From positions 1-39,087 of the forward strand of contig JANYGW010000061.1 of assembly GCA_025359245.1 (NCBI GenBank): a DNA stretch of 39,087 nucleotides. The letters are read 5' to 3'. A program made the translations under genes and the position numbers. Shown here in pieces: positions 15,545 to 22,863 of this stretch. The first letter of the stretch is position 1. Each line of letters begins with the position of its first letter. Origin of the DNA: Massilia sp. Lineage in GTDB: Bacteria; Pseudomonadota; Gammaproteobacteria; Burkholderiales; Burkholderiaceae_D. Below the pieces are notes generated by a model that saw nothing but the letters and a program-made list of their open reading frames with translations, was not told the DNA's origin and ran no database searches.

Positions 15545-16471
15545 ATGGCTGCAAGCAGTTTGCTGGCACTGATCGACGATATCGCCTCGATCCTCGACGA
15601 CGTGGCCTTGATGAGCAAGGTCGCTGCCAAGAAAACCGCCGGCGTGCTGGGCGACGACCTGGCCCTGAATGCGCAGCAGGTGTCGGGCGTGCATCCGGAG
15701 CGCGAGCTGCCGGTGGTGTGGGCGGTCGGGGTCGGATCGCTGAAGAACAAGGCGATCCTGGTGCCGTCGGCGCTGGCGATCAGCGCCTTCGCGCCGTGGG
15801 CGATCACGCCGCTGCTGATGGTGGGCGGCGCCTACCTGTGCTACGAAGGCTGCGAAAAACTGGCGCACAAGCTGCTGCACGGCGCCGACGCGGCCGCAGA
15901 AAAACAGCACCACGACGCGGTGGTGCAGGCGCTGTGCGACCCGGCGCTCGACCTGCTGGCGCTGGAAAAGGACAAGATCAAGGGCGCTGTGCGCACCGAC
16001 TTCATCCTGTCGGCTGAAATTATCGTCATCTCGCTGGGCACCGTGGCCGGCCAGCCCTTGCTGCAGCAGGCCGCCGTGCTGGCGACGATCGGAGTCGTCA
16101 TGACGGTCGGCGTGTACGGGCTGGTGGCCGGCATCGTCAAGCTCGACGACCTGGGCCTGCATTTGTCGCGCACCGGGCTGGGCGTGATGCGCGCGCTGGG
16201 CCGGATGCTGCTGGCGGCGGCGCCCAAGGTGATGAAAACGCTGACCGTGGTCGGCACCGCGGCCATGTTCATGGTTGGCGGCAGCATCCTGGTGCACGGC
16301 CTGCATCCGCTGCAGGCGGCGATCGAGCATGCGGCGCAGATGGCCGGCAGCGTGCCGCTGGCGGGCAAGCTGGTGGCCACGCTGCTCGACGCGCTGGTTG
16401 GCCTGGTGGCCGGCGCGCTGGTGCTGCTGGCGGCGACCGGCGCGACCCGCCTGTTCAAGCGCAAGGGCTGA
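15545..16471 (+). CDS. DUF808 family membrane protein
   Basis: A 308-residue protein with the conserved N-terminus of the family (SLLALIDDIASILDDVALMSKVAAKKTAGVLGDDLALNA), then VWAVGVGSLKNK and several hydrophobic segments (about residues 75-100, 160-215, 235-255, 275-300). DUF808 (YedI in E. coli) is an inner-membrane family without an assigned biochemical function. It is first of a three-gene unit, its stop overlapping the next start (TGATG). Confidence 0.87.
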   Translation: MAASSLLALIDDIASILDDVALMSKVAAKKTAGVLGDDLALNAQQVSGVHPERELPVVWAVGVGSLKNKAILVPSALAISAFAPWAITPLLMVGGAYLCYEGCEKLAHKLLHGADAAAEKQHHDAVVQALCDPALDLLALEKDKIKGAVRTDFILSAEIIVISLGTVAGQPLLQQAAVLATIGVVMTVGVYGLVAGIVKLDDLGLHLSRTGLGVMRALGRMLLAAAPKVMKTLTVVGTAAMFMVGGSILVHGLHPLQAAIEHAAQMAGSVPLAGKLVATLLDALVGLVAGALVLLAATGATRLFKRKG

Positions 16472-16833
16472 TGGAACTGCGCCTGCTGCGGCTGTCGATC
16501 GCGTTCGTGTGGATCGCCACCGCGCTGGTGTCGGCGCTGCTGTATCCGCCCGAGCAAAGCTATCAGTTGCTGGCCCGGACCGGCGTGCCGGCCGCGTGGG
16601 CGCCGCTGATGCTGTATGGCGCGGCCGGCGTCGACCTGCTGATCGGACTGGGGATCGTGCTGCTGGCGCGGCGCCGCTGGCTGTGGCTGGCGCAGCTGGG
16701 GCTGATCGGCTTCTACACGGCGCTGATCGCATGGAAGCTGCCGGAATACCTGCTGCACCCGTACGGGCCGCTGATCAAGAACGTGCCAATGCTGGCCGCC
16801 ATCTGGCTGCTGTACCAGGCCGAGGAAAAATAA
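16471..16833 (+). CDS. DoxX-like small membrane protein
   Basis: A 120-residue four-helix membrane protein. LRLSIAFVWIATALVSALLYPP, GAAGVDLLIGLGIVLLARRRW, LGLIGFYTALIAWKLPEYLLHPYGPLIKNVPM and the final AAIWLLYQ fit the DoxX-like family, where the KNVP segment recurs. Function is not established. It overlaps DUF808 by one base and precedes the DUF2269 gene by one base. Confidence 0.8.
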   Translation: MELRLLRLSIAFVWIATALVSALLYPPEQSYQLLARTGVPAAWAPLMLYGAAGVDLLIGLGIVLLARRRWLWLAQLGLIGFYTALIAWKLPEYLLHPYGPLIKNVPMLAAIWLLYQAEEK

Positions 16834-16834
16834 G

Positions 16835-17302
16835 ATGGACTACCTGCTCGTCAAATGGCTGCACATCCTGTCGTCGACTTTGCTGTTCGGCACCGGGATC
16901 GGGTCGGCGTTCTATATGCTGTTCGCCAGCATCAGCCGCGACGTGCGCGCCATTGCCGTGGTCAGCCGGCACGTGGTGCTGGCTGACTGGATCTTCACTT
17001 CGAGCACGGTGCTGATCCAGCCGCTGACTGGCATCTACCTGATCCACCTGGCCGGTTTCCCGTGGAACAGCCGCTGGATCCTGTGGTCGGCCGGGCTGTA
17101 CCTGCTGGCCGGCGCGTGCTGGCTGCCGGTGGTGTGGATCCAGCTGCGCATGCGCGACTTGGCCCAGGCGGCCGCGCGCGACGGCGCCGCCGACCTGCCC
17201 GTCCAGTACTGGCGCTACCTGCGCCTGTGGGTGGCGCTGGGCATACCGGCGTTCATCGCCATGATGACCGTGTTCTGGCTAATGGTCGTCAAGCCGCTAT
17301 AG
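16835..17302 (+). CDS. DUF2269 family membrane protein
   Basis: A 155-residue protein with four predicted membrane helices (about residues 5-30, 45-70, 80-102, 132-152). The opening LLVKWLHILSSTLLFGTGIGSAF carries the family His-Ile motif. DUF2269 and DoxX-like genes are often adjacent; their joint role is unknown. The 113-base gap to the convergent histidine kinase gene holds a degenerate copy of the REP-like palindrome. Confidence 0.83.
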   Translation: MDYLLVKWLHILSSTLLFGTGIGSAFYMLFASISRDVRAIAVVSRHVVLADWIFTSSTVLIQPLTGIYLIHLAGFPWNSRWILWSAGLYLLAGACWLPVVWIQLRMRDLAQAAARDGAADLPVQYWRYLRLWVALGIPAFIAMMTVFWLMVVKPL

Positions 17303-17415
17303 CCAAGAAAACGAAAAATGTACCAACGTCGTTATCGCGGACGCGGCGGTGCGACGCTTCGCGCCCCATGCTGACCATGCTCAGTATGCCCGCGTGCGCG
17401 AGAAGGACGTGGTGG

Positions 17416-18678
17416 TTACGCTGCCGGCAGGGTGACGCGGAAGCAGCAGCCGCCAACGGGGTTGGCCAGGCACGCGACGTCGCCGCGGTGATGCTGGGCG
17501 ATCTGGCGCACCAGGCTCAGGCCCAGGCCGACGCCGCCGGCCGTTTCGCTCGCCCCCGGCAGCCGGTAGAACGGTTCGAAGATCCGTTCGCGCTGCGCTT
17601 CCGGCACGCCCGGCCCGTGGTCGCATACGTCCAGCCGCACCGCGCCGTCGGCGATCCGCAAGTCGACCTTGACCGGCGTCGCCGCGCCATGCCGCTTGGC
17701 GTTTTCCAGCAGGTTGCGCACCAGGCGCCGCAGCAGGCGCGCGTCGCCCGTCACCGTCAGCGCGTCGGCCTCGAAGGCGGCGCCGACGCGCGCGCATTCT
17801 TCGGCCACGATCGCGGTCAGGTCGACCGTCTCGTGCGCCGCTCCCGCCTGCGCGCTGGCGTCGAGCCGGCTGGCCAGCAGCACTTCGTCGATCAGCTGGT
17901 CGAGCTCTGCAATGTTCTGATTCAGTTCGGCGCGGATCGCCGGGCTGGCCTGGTCCTGCATCAGTTCGACCGCCATGCGGATGCGCGCCAGCGGCGAGCG
18001 CAGTTCGTGCGAGGCGTTGGCCAGCAGGCTTTTCTGCGCGCCCACCAGAGCTTCGATGCGGCCGGCCGCTTCGTTGAAGCTGGTCGCCAGGCGCGCCACT
18101 TCATCGCGCCCTTCGACGCCGACCCGGGTCGACAGCTCGCCCGCGCCCCATTTTTCGACGCTGCCCTGCAGCCGTTCAAGGCGTCCGGTCAGGCGCCGCA
18201 CCACCGGGAAGGCGCCCACCCCCACCACCGCGGCGATCGCCGCCAGCAGCAGCACGATGTTGATCGAGCCGCGCCGCGTGTGCGAGCGGCGGCACACCAG
18301 CCAGCGCCCGTCGGGCAGCTTGAGCACGAAGGTCGCCAGATGGCCCTTGATGCGGTGGCTGTCGACTTGTTCGGAGGGCGGCGGCGGCAGCGGCGTGCCG
18401 ACCGACGCAATCAGTTTGCCGTCGGCCGAATACAGCGACATGTCGACATGCACCTTGGCGCGCCAGCGCTCCAGCGCGTCCTGCTGCTCGGCGCGCGGCG
18501 CGGCGGCCGGCGGCAGCACCTGCCCGGCCACTTCGGCGAAGGTGTCGAAGCCGGTGCGCACCTGCTCCGGATCGTAGACCAGGTGGATCAGCGCGAACAG
18601 GGTCCCGGCCACGACCAGGCTGGCCAGCAGCGCCGCGTAGATGCGCACGTACAGGCGCGCTGTGAGCTTGTCATGCAT
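17416..18678 (-). CDS. Envelope-stress sensor histidine kinase (CpxA/RstB-like)
   Basis: A 420-residue kinase: membrane helix 1 at about 12-33, a periplasmic sensor of about 105 residues, helix 2 at about 140-160, HAMP to about 213, HisKA with His224 in ASHELRSPL, N-box RLVRNLLENAKRHG (318-331), G1 DHGPGVPE (353-360), F-box EPFYRL and G2 GGVGLGLSLV (381-390). All catalytic boxes are intact. The first bases overlap the response regulator by 8. With the upstream Spy/CpxP-like gene and a CpxR-type box, the arrangement suggests a Cpx-like pathway for periplasmic folding or metal stress; RstB-type is the alternative. Confidence 0.87.
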   Translation of the reverse strand: MHDKLTARLYVRIYAALLASLVVAGTLFALIHLVYDPEQVRTGFDTFAEVAGQVLPPAAAPRAEQQDALERWRAKVHVDMSLYSADGKLIASVGTPLPPPPSEQVDSHRIKGHLATFVLKLPDGRWLVCRRSHTRRGSINIVLLLAAIAAVVGVGAFPVVRRLTGRLERLQGSVEKWGAGELSTRVGVEGRDEVARLATSFNEAAGRIEALVGAQKSLLANASHELRSPLARIRMAVELMQDQASPAIRAELNQNIAELDQLIDEVLLASRLDASAQAGAAHETVDLTAIVAEECARVGAAFEADALTVTGDARLLRRLVRNLLENAKRHGAATPVKVDLRIADGAVRLDVCDHGPGVPEAQRERIFEPFYRLPGASETAGGVGLGLSLVRQIAQHHRGDVACLANPVGGCCFRVTLPAA

Positions 18679-19378
18679 CCTGGACCTTGGCGAACACGTA
18701 GCCGGCGCCGCGTATGGTGATGATGCGGTGCGGTTGTTTGGGGTCGTCCTCGATGGCTGCGCGCAGGCGGCCGATGTGGACGTCGATCGAGCGGTCGAAC
18801 GGTTCCAGCGTCTCGCCCTTGACGGCTTCGATCAGTTGTTCGCGCGAGAGCACGCGCCCGGCCCGTTCGGCCAGCGCCAGCAGCAAGTCGAACTGGTAGG
18901 CGGTCAGCGGCCGTTCCTGGCCGTCGACCCGCACTGTGCGCGCCGACGGGTCGATTTCAAGACGGCCAAACTGCAGGCCGGCGCGCGCAGTGGCCGATCC
19001 CAGCTGCGGACGGCGCAGCACGGCGCGCAGGCGCGCCAGCAGTTCGCGCGGTTCGAACGGTTTGGGAAGGTAGTCGTCGGCGCCCAGTTCCAGCCCGACC
19101 ACGCGGTCGAACGGGTCGCCCTTGGCAGTGAGCATGACGATCGGGATCGAGGCCAGCGGCGGCTCGAACGCGCGGATGCGGCGGCACAGTTCGAGGCCAT
19201 CGGCGTCGGGCAGCATCAGGTCGAGCAGCACCAGCGCGAACGCTTCGCGGCGCAGCAGCTCAAGTCCGGCCTTGCCGGTGCTGGCGTGCACCACCTCATA
19301 GCCGTTTGAAGCGAGGTAAGTGACGACCATGCCGGCAAGGCGCTGGTCGTCTTCGATCATGAGTATGCGTTGAGCCAT
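18671..19378 (-). CDS. OmpR-family response regulator (CpxR/RstA-like)
   Basis: A 235-residue protein; start at MAQRILMIEDD, the usual receiver N-terminus. Acidic pocket Asp10-Asp11, phospho-acceptor Asp53 (LVLLDLMLPD), switch Thr84 and Lys106 (YLPKPF) are all present. The C-terminal winged helix (about 140-232) includes LTAYQFDLLLALAERAGRVLSREQL and FDRSIDVHIGRLRAAIEDDP. It would be phosphorylated by the partner kinase and bind direct repeats such as the one at 20049-20063. It sits 61 bases after the Spy-like gene. Confidence 0.9.
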   Translation of the reverse strand: MAQRILMIEDDQRLAGMVVTYLASNGYEVVHASTGKAGLELLRREAFALVLLDLMLPDADGLELCRRIRAFEPPLASIPIVMLTAKGDPFDRVVGLELGADDYLPKPFEPRELLARLRAVLRRPQLGSATARAGLQFGRLEIDPSARTVRVDGQERPLTAYQFDLLLALAERAGRVLSREQLIEAVKGETLEPFDRSIDVHIGRLRAAIEDDPKQPHRIITIRGAGYVFAKVQDA

Positions 19379-19439
19379 GCCTGGAACCGTCCCGGGGTAC
19401 ATTTGCGAAAGGTGCCAGAATACATGGCTTCACCCGGTT

Positions 19440-19958
19440 TTAGTGCATGCGCTTTTGCATATGTTCGGCAAAGCGGGCGCGCTGCTCCGGGGTCAGGATG
19501 TCGGCCGCGTCTTCGACCGCCGTCAGCAAACGCTTGCTGACCGTGTCGAGGCGCTGCACCTGTTCCACGCGCACCGTTTCGAGCGCGGCGCGGTCGATCA
19601 CCGGCTGCATCAGCAGTTCATGGACGCGCTTGTGGGCGTCGCGCAGCTGGGCGTGCACGGGCTTCAGGTCGGCGAAGGCCGCGGTAGCGATCTCCTTCAG
19701 GCGCGCTTTCTGCTGCGCGGTCGCGTCGGGAGCGACCTTGTCGATCATCTTGTCGATGTGCTTGGCAACGCTGGCCGGATCCATCGCGTGGTGGTGTCCG
19801 CCGCCGTGCATGCCGGCCAAGCCTTCATCGGCGTAGCTGGCGCCGGCCAGGCCGGCCGCGCCAACCGCCGCAACCAGGGCCGCGGCAAGGATCCAGCGCC
19901 GCCCCGAGCTGCGCTTGGGGACGGACGGGAAATCGGTATGGTCTTGTTGCTGGTTCAT
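19440..19958 (-). CDS. Spy/CpxP-like periplasmic stress protein
   Basis: A 172-residue protein starting at ATG 19958, behind AAAGG at good spacing. A membrane-spanning signal region (WILAAALVAAVGAAGLAGA, about 22-42) is followed by His/Gly-rich GMHGGGHHHAM, a possible metal-binding patch, and an all-helical mature domain ending with LTPEQRARFAEHM, the LTxxQ motif of the Spy/CpxP family. Spy is an ATP-independent periplasmic chaperone and CpxP restrains CpxA. Here the gene is collinear with, and upstream of, the regulator and kinase genes, so it may be both target and feedback element. Confidence 0.83.
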   Translation of the reverse strand: MNQQQDHTDFPSVPKRSSGRRWILAAALVAAVGAAGLAGASYADEGLAGMHGGGHHHAMDPASVAKHIDKMIDKVAPDATAQQKARLKEIATAAFADLKPVHAQLRDAHKRVHELLMQPVIDRAALETVRVEQVQRLDTVSKRLLTAVEDAADILTPEQRARFAEHMQKRMH

Positions 19959-20048
19959 GGTGTGCCTTTCAGGGGTGGATGCAGGTCGAACGATTCGCTT
20001 GCATGACACCACTGTACGGCCGTCATCCATCTGCACGATGTAGCTACT

Positions 20049-20063
20049 GTAAAGTTTTGTAAA
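20049..20063 (+). promoter_or_regulatory. CpxR-type box (GTAAA-N5-GTAAA)
   Basis: GTAAA (20049-20053), five bases, GTAAA (20059-20063): an exact match to the enterobacterial CpxR consensus direct repeat. It lies about 90 bases upstream of the Spy/CpxP-like gene and, facing the other way, about 80 bases before the aquaporin start. This supports autoregulation of the module; use in this lineage is inferred. Confidence 0.6.
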
Positions 20064-20145
20064 GACGATGGCTGGCGTAATTTCGATACTTCAACTATTA
20101 TGGAAGCATTATGAAAACCAAACACGTTTTGCTGCGGGTGGCGCC

Positions 20146-20859
20146 ATGACGCTGGCGCGCCGCCTGGTCGCCGAAGGCCTGGGCACGGGGCTGCTGCTGG
20201 CGGTCGTGGTCGGCTCGGGCATCATGGCCGAGCGCCTGGCCGGCGGCAATGTCGCCATTGCGCTGCTGGCCAACGCGCTCGCCACCGGCGCCGGATTGCT
20301 CGCGCTGATACTGATGTTCGGCGCCATCTCGGGCGCGCATTTCAATCCGGTGGTGACCTTGTCCGAGGCGTGGCAGCGCAATATGCCGGCGCGCGAAGTG
20401 CTGCCGTATATCGTCGTGCAGATCGCCGGCGCCTTCGTCGGTGTGCTGGCCGCGCACGCGATGTTTGAGTTGCCGTTGCTGTCGGCAGCGCAACATGTGC
20501 GCGGCGGCGCAGCGCAGTGGTTCAGCGAATTCGTCGCCACTTTCGGCCTGCTGGCCGTGATCATCGGCTGCGCCCGCAGCCGTCCCGCCAGCGTGCCGTC
20601 CGCGGTGGCCGCCTACATCGTCTCCGCCTACTGGTTCACGGCGTCGACCTCGTTCGCCAATCCGGCGGTGACCCTGGCGCGCGCCGCCAGCGATACCTTC
20701 GCCGGCATCCGCCCGGCCGATGCGCCCGCCTTCATCCTGGCCCAGCTGGCCGGCGCGGCGGCGGCAACATTGCTGATGTGCTGGCTGTATCCGGCGCCGC
20801 CCAAGGGCGCGACGGTGGCGGGGACGGTGGCGCCGGGCGACTTCGGGCCCGCGCCGTAA
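20146..20859 (+). CDS. Aquaporin/MIP-family channel
   Basis: A 237-residue protein taking ATG 20146 as start; the frame is open back to 20068 but the extra residues are not family-like. Six hydrophobic segments and two half-helix loops are seen: HFNPVVT with Asn67-Pro-Val in place of NPA, and FANPAVTLAR with Asn172-Pro-Ala and the selectivity-filter Arg179. Such proteins pass water or small neutral solutes; the Val in the first motif occurs in some bacterial and arsenite-associated members. No ars genes are close. It is divergent from the Spy-CpxR-CpxA unit. Confidence 0.83.
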   Translation: MTLARRLVAEGLGTGLLLAVVVGSGIMAERLAGGNVAIALLANALATGAGLLALILMFGAISGAHFNPVVTLSEAWQRNMPAREVLPYIVVQIAGAFVGVLAAHAMFELPLLSAAQHVRGGAAQWFSEFVATFGLLAVIIGCARSRPASVPSAVAAYIVSAYWFTASTSFANPAVTLARAASDTFAGIRPADAPAFILAQLAGAAAATLLMCWLYPAPPKGATVAGTVAPGDFGPAP

Positions 20860-20865
20860 GAAGTC

Positions 20866-22833
20866 TTACCGGGTCTTGCCGATGTGGCGCTCGAGGAAGC
20901 TGTCGATCTTGCTCCACAGGTCGGCCCGGTTGCCCGCCAGCGACCAGTCCTGGCCTTTTTCGTCGTACAGGTAAAACTCGGCCGCCGGGTTGCTCGCCTT
21001 GAGCGCGTCATACAGCATGCGCCCGTGTTTGGCGGGTACTTTCACGTCGTGCGCGCCATACGCCAGCAGCACCGGTCCCTTGATCTTCGCGGCATTTTTC
21101 AGCGGCGAGGTCGCGCTGAATTGCGCCTGGTCAGTGGAGGGATCGCCGACCAACGCTTTCATCTTCGCGTTGCCGCCGCTGAAACCAGCCCATTTGTGCT
21201 GGAACATCAGCTCGATATCGACGATGCCGGCCCAGCTGACCGCGCATTGGAACAGGTCGGGATCCTTGACCATGCCCATCAGGGCCGCATAGCCGCCGTA
21301 GGTCGTGCCGATGATGCAGATCCGCTTGGGGTCGGCGATGCCTTGCGCAATCGCCCAGCGCGCGCCATCGGCCAGGTCGTCCTGCATGCCCAGGCCCCAT
21401 TGCTTGATGCCGGCCTTGGCATGGGCGTTGCCGAAGCCTTTGACGCCGCGCGCATCGGGCTGGATCACCGCATAGCCGCGCGACGCGAGAAACTGGACCG
21501 TCGGGTCCCAGCTCCAGAAGCCGTTGCGCGACCAAGGCGAACTGCCCGCGTAAATGATGGTCGGCAGGTTCTTCTTCAGCGCGACGTTGGGCAAGGTCAC
21601 ATAGGCCGGGACGTCCATGCCGTCGCGCGCCTTGTAGTGGACCATGTCCATCGCGCCCATTTGCGCCGTGTCGATCTCGTCCAGTTCCTTGCCGATCAGG
21701 GACAGTTGCTTGGTCTGCTGGTTGTAGATCAGGTAGCGCGGCGGATGGCGCGGCGAGGCCGACTCGACCAGGACGTACGGGGTCTCCGGACGGTAGGCGC
21801 GGCTCAATTTATTCACCGTGGCAGGCAACAGCGCATCGACGTCTTTCTGGGTCGATTTCATCTCTGCGTCGAACCAGACAGTTTCCTGGGCATCCACCCG
21901 GAAGCGGTAGCCAAGGATATGCTTGCCATCGGTCAAGGCATGCCCGTCGACGTCGTAGAGGGGGGAACTGACCAGCGGCAGATCTTCGAGCGCGAGCTTG
22001 GCGAGGTCGAAACGATACAGGCTGCGCCGGTCGCCACCCTTGTTCGCATGCACGTACAGCGTGCCGCCGGCGTAGACCAGCGGCGTGAAGGCATTGTCGG
22101 CCGCAGGAAGGAAGTTGCCCAGCTTGCGCCATTTGTTGGCCTCGGTTTTCAGTTCGACGGTTTCCTTGTCGCCGTTGCGGCTGACGGCCACGCGCAATTC
22201 GTCCTTCTCGTCGTATATCCAGTGAAAAGTCCCGTCCGGCGCCGCTATCGTGGTGACCTTGCCAGTGAATGTGTCCAATGAGGCCAGATCGGTATCCTTT
22301 TCCTCCTCATAACTGACCCGGATGAACAAATTGTTCGATATCTTGGCCGGCAATCCGCAGACCATCGTGGCATCGACCGGGCTGGTCTCGAAACTATCGT
22401 CCGCGAAAGAGCGCGGCCCCACCACCGTCTCGTGCAAGCCCTTCGACTGGGTACCGTCGAGGTTGACCGCGTACACGCCCGCCTTGCTCGTGGAAACAGA
22501 ATTGGGCAGGTTCAGCTGGGTGTACATCAGGCGCTTGTCGTTCAGCCATGAAACGTCGTCGACGTCGCTGTTGGCATAGCGCGCCAGCACGCGTGGCGTC
22601 ATCGAGGCAAGGTCGACCACGACCAGGCCGCCGCGCACGCCCTTGCCCCCCACGACCATGGCCAGCATGCGTCCATTGGGCGACAAGGCAAGGTTGCTGA
22701 ACTTTGCATCCTGAAAAAAAACTTGCGCCGACGGGGGCGGCGTGGCTTGGGCGGCGGCGCCATGCAACGCCGCCCACAACAACAGGCAGGACAGGCGCAG
22801 CAACGGCGCCGGGCGGATAGATAGGCTGGTCAT
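20866..22833 (-). CDS. S9-family prolyl-oligopeptidase-like protein, probably inactive (copy 1)
   Basis: A 655-residue secreted protein with signal peptide (about 1-29), an N-terminal beta-propeller region (about 35-390) and an alpha/beta hydrolase domain (about 400-650). The nucleophile elbow, normally GxSxGG, reads GTTYGGY: Thr511 (codon 21301-21303) replaces Ser. The catalytic His position, normally in EGHGF, reads KGQDW, so Gln628 replaces His. The acid is kept (Asp596 in HDVKVP). The peptidase reaction is therefore unlikely, while fold and propeller appear intact. It lies 30 bases after a paralogue of equal length. A binding or scavenging role is possible but unproven. Confidence 0.85.
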   Translation of the reverse strand: MTSLSIRPAPLLRLSCLLLWAALHGAAAQATPPPSAQVFFQDAKFSNLALSPNGRMLAMVVGGKGVRGGLVVVDLASMTPRVLARYANSDVDDVSWLNDKRLMYTQLNLPNSVSTSKAGVYAVNLDGTQSKGLHETVVGPRSFADDSFETSPVDATMVCGLPAKISNNLFIRVSYEEEKDTDLASLDTFTGKVTTIAAPDGTFHWIYDEKDELRVAVSRNGDKETVELKTEANKWRKLGNFLPAADNAFTPLVYAGGTLYVHANKGGDRRSLYRFDLAKLALEDLPLVSSPLYDVDGHALTDGKHILGYRFRVDAQETVWFDAEMKSTQKDVDALLPATVNKLSRAYRPETPYVLVESASPRHPPRYLIYNQQTKQLSLIGKELDEIDTAQMGAMDMVHYKARDGMDVPAYVTLPNVALKKNLPTIIYAGSSPWSRNGFWSWDPTVQFLASRGYAVIQPDARGVKGFGNAHAKAGIKQWGLGMQDDLADGARWAIAQGIADPKRICIIGTTYGGYAALMGMVKDPDLFQCAVSWAGIVDIELMFQHKWAGFSGGNAKMKALVGDPSTDQAQFSATSPLKNAAKIKGPVLLAYGAHDVKVPAKHGRMLYDALKASNPAAEFYLYDEKGQDWSLAGNRADLWSKIDSFLERHIGKTR

Positions 22834-22863
22834 CAGCGCCTTTCGATAGGGGGGTGGGGCTAC

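Noticed and set aside
17062..18720. A 552-codon plus-strand frame over the DUF2269 and histidine kinase genes
   Set aside because: The opposite strand contains all kinase boxes in order; this frame has no domain and starts inside another gene.
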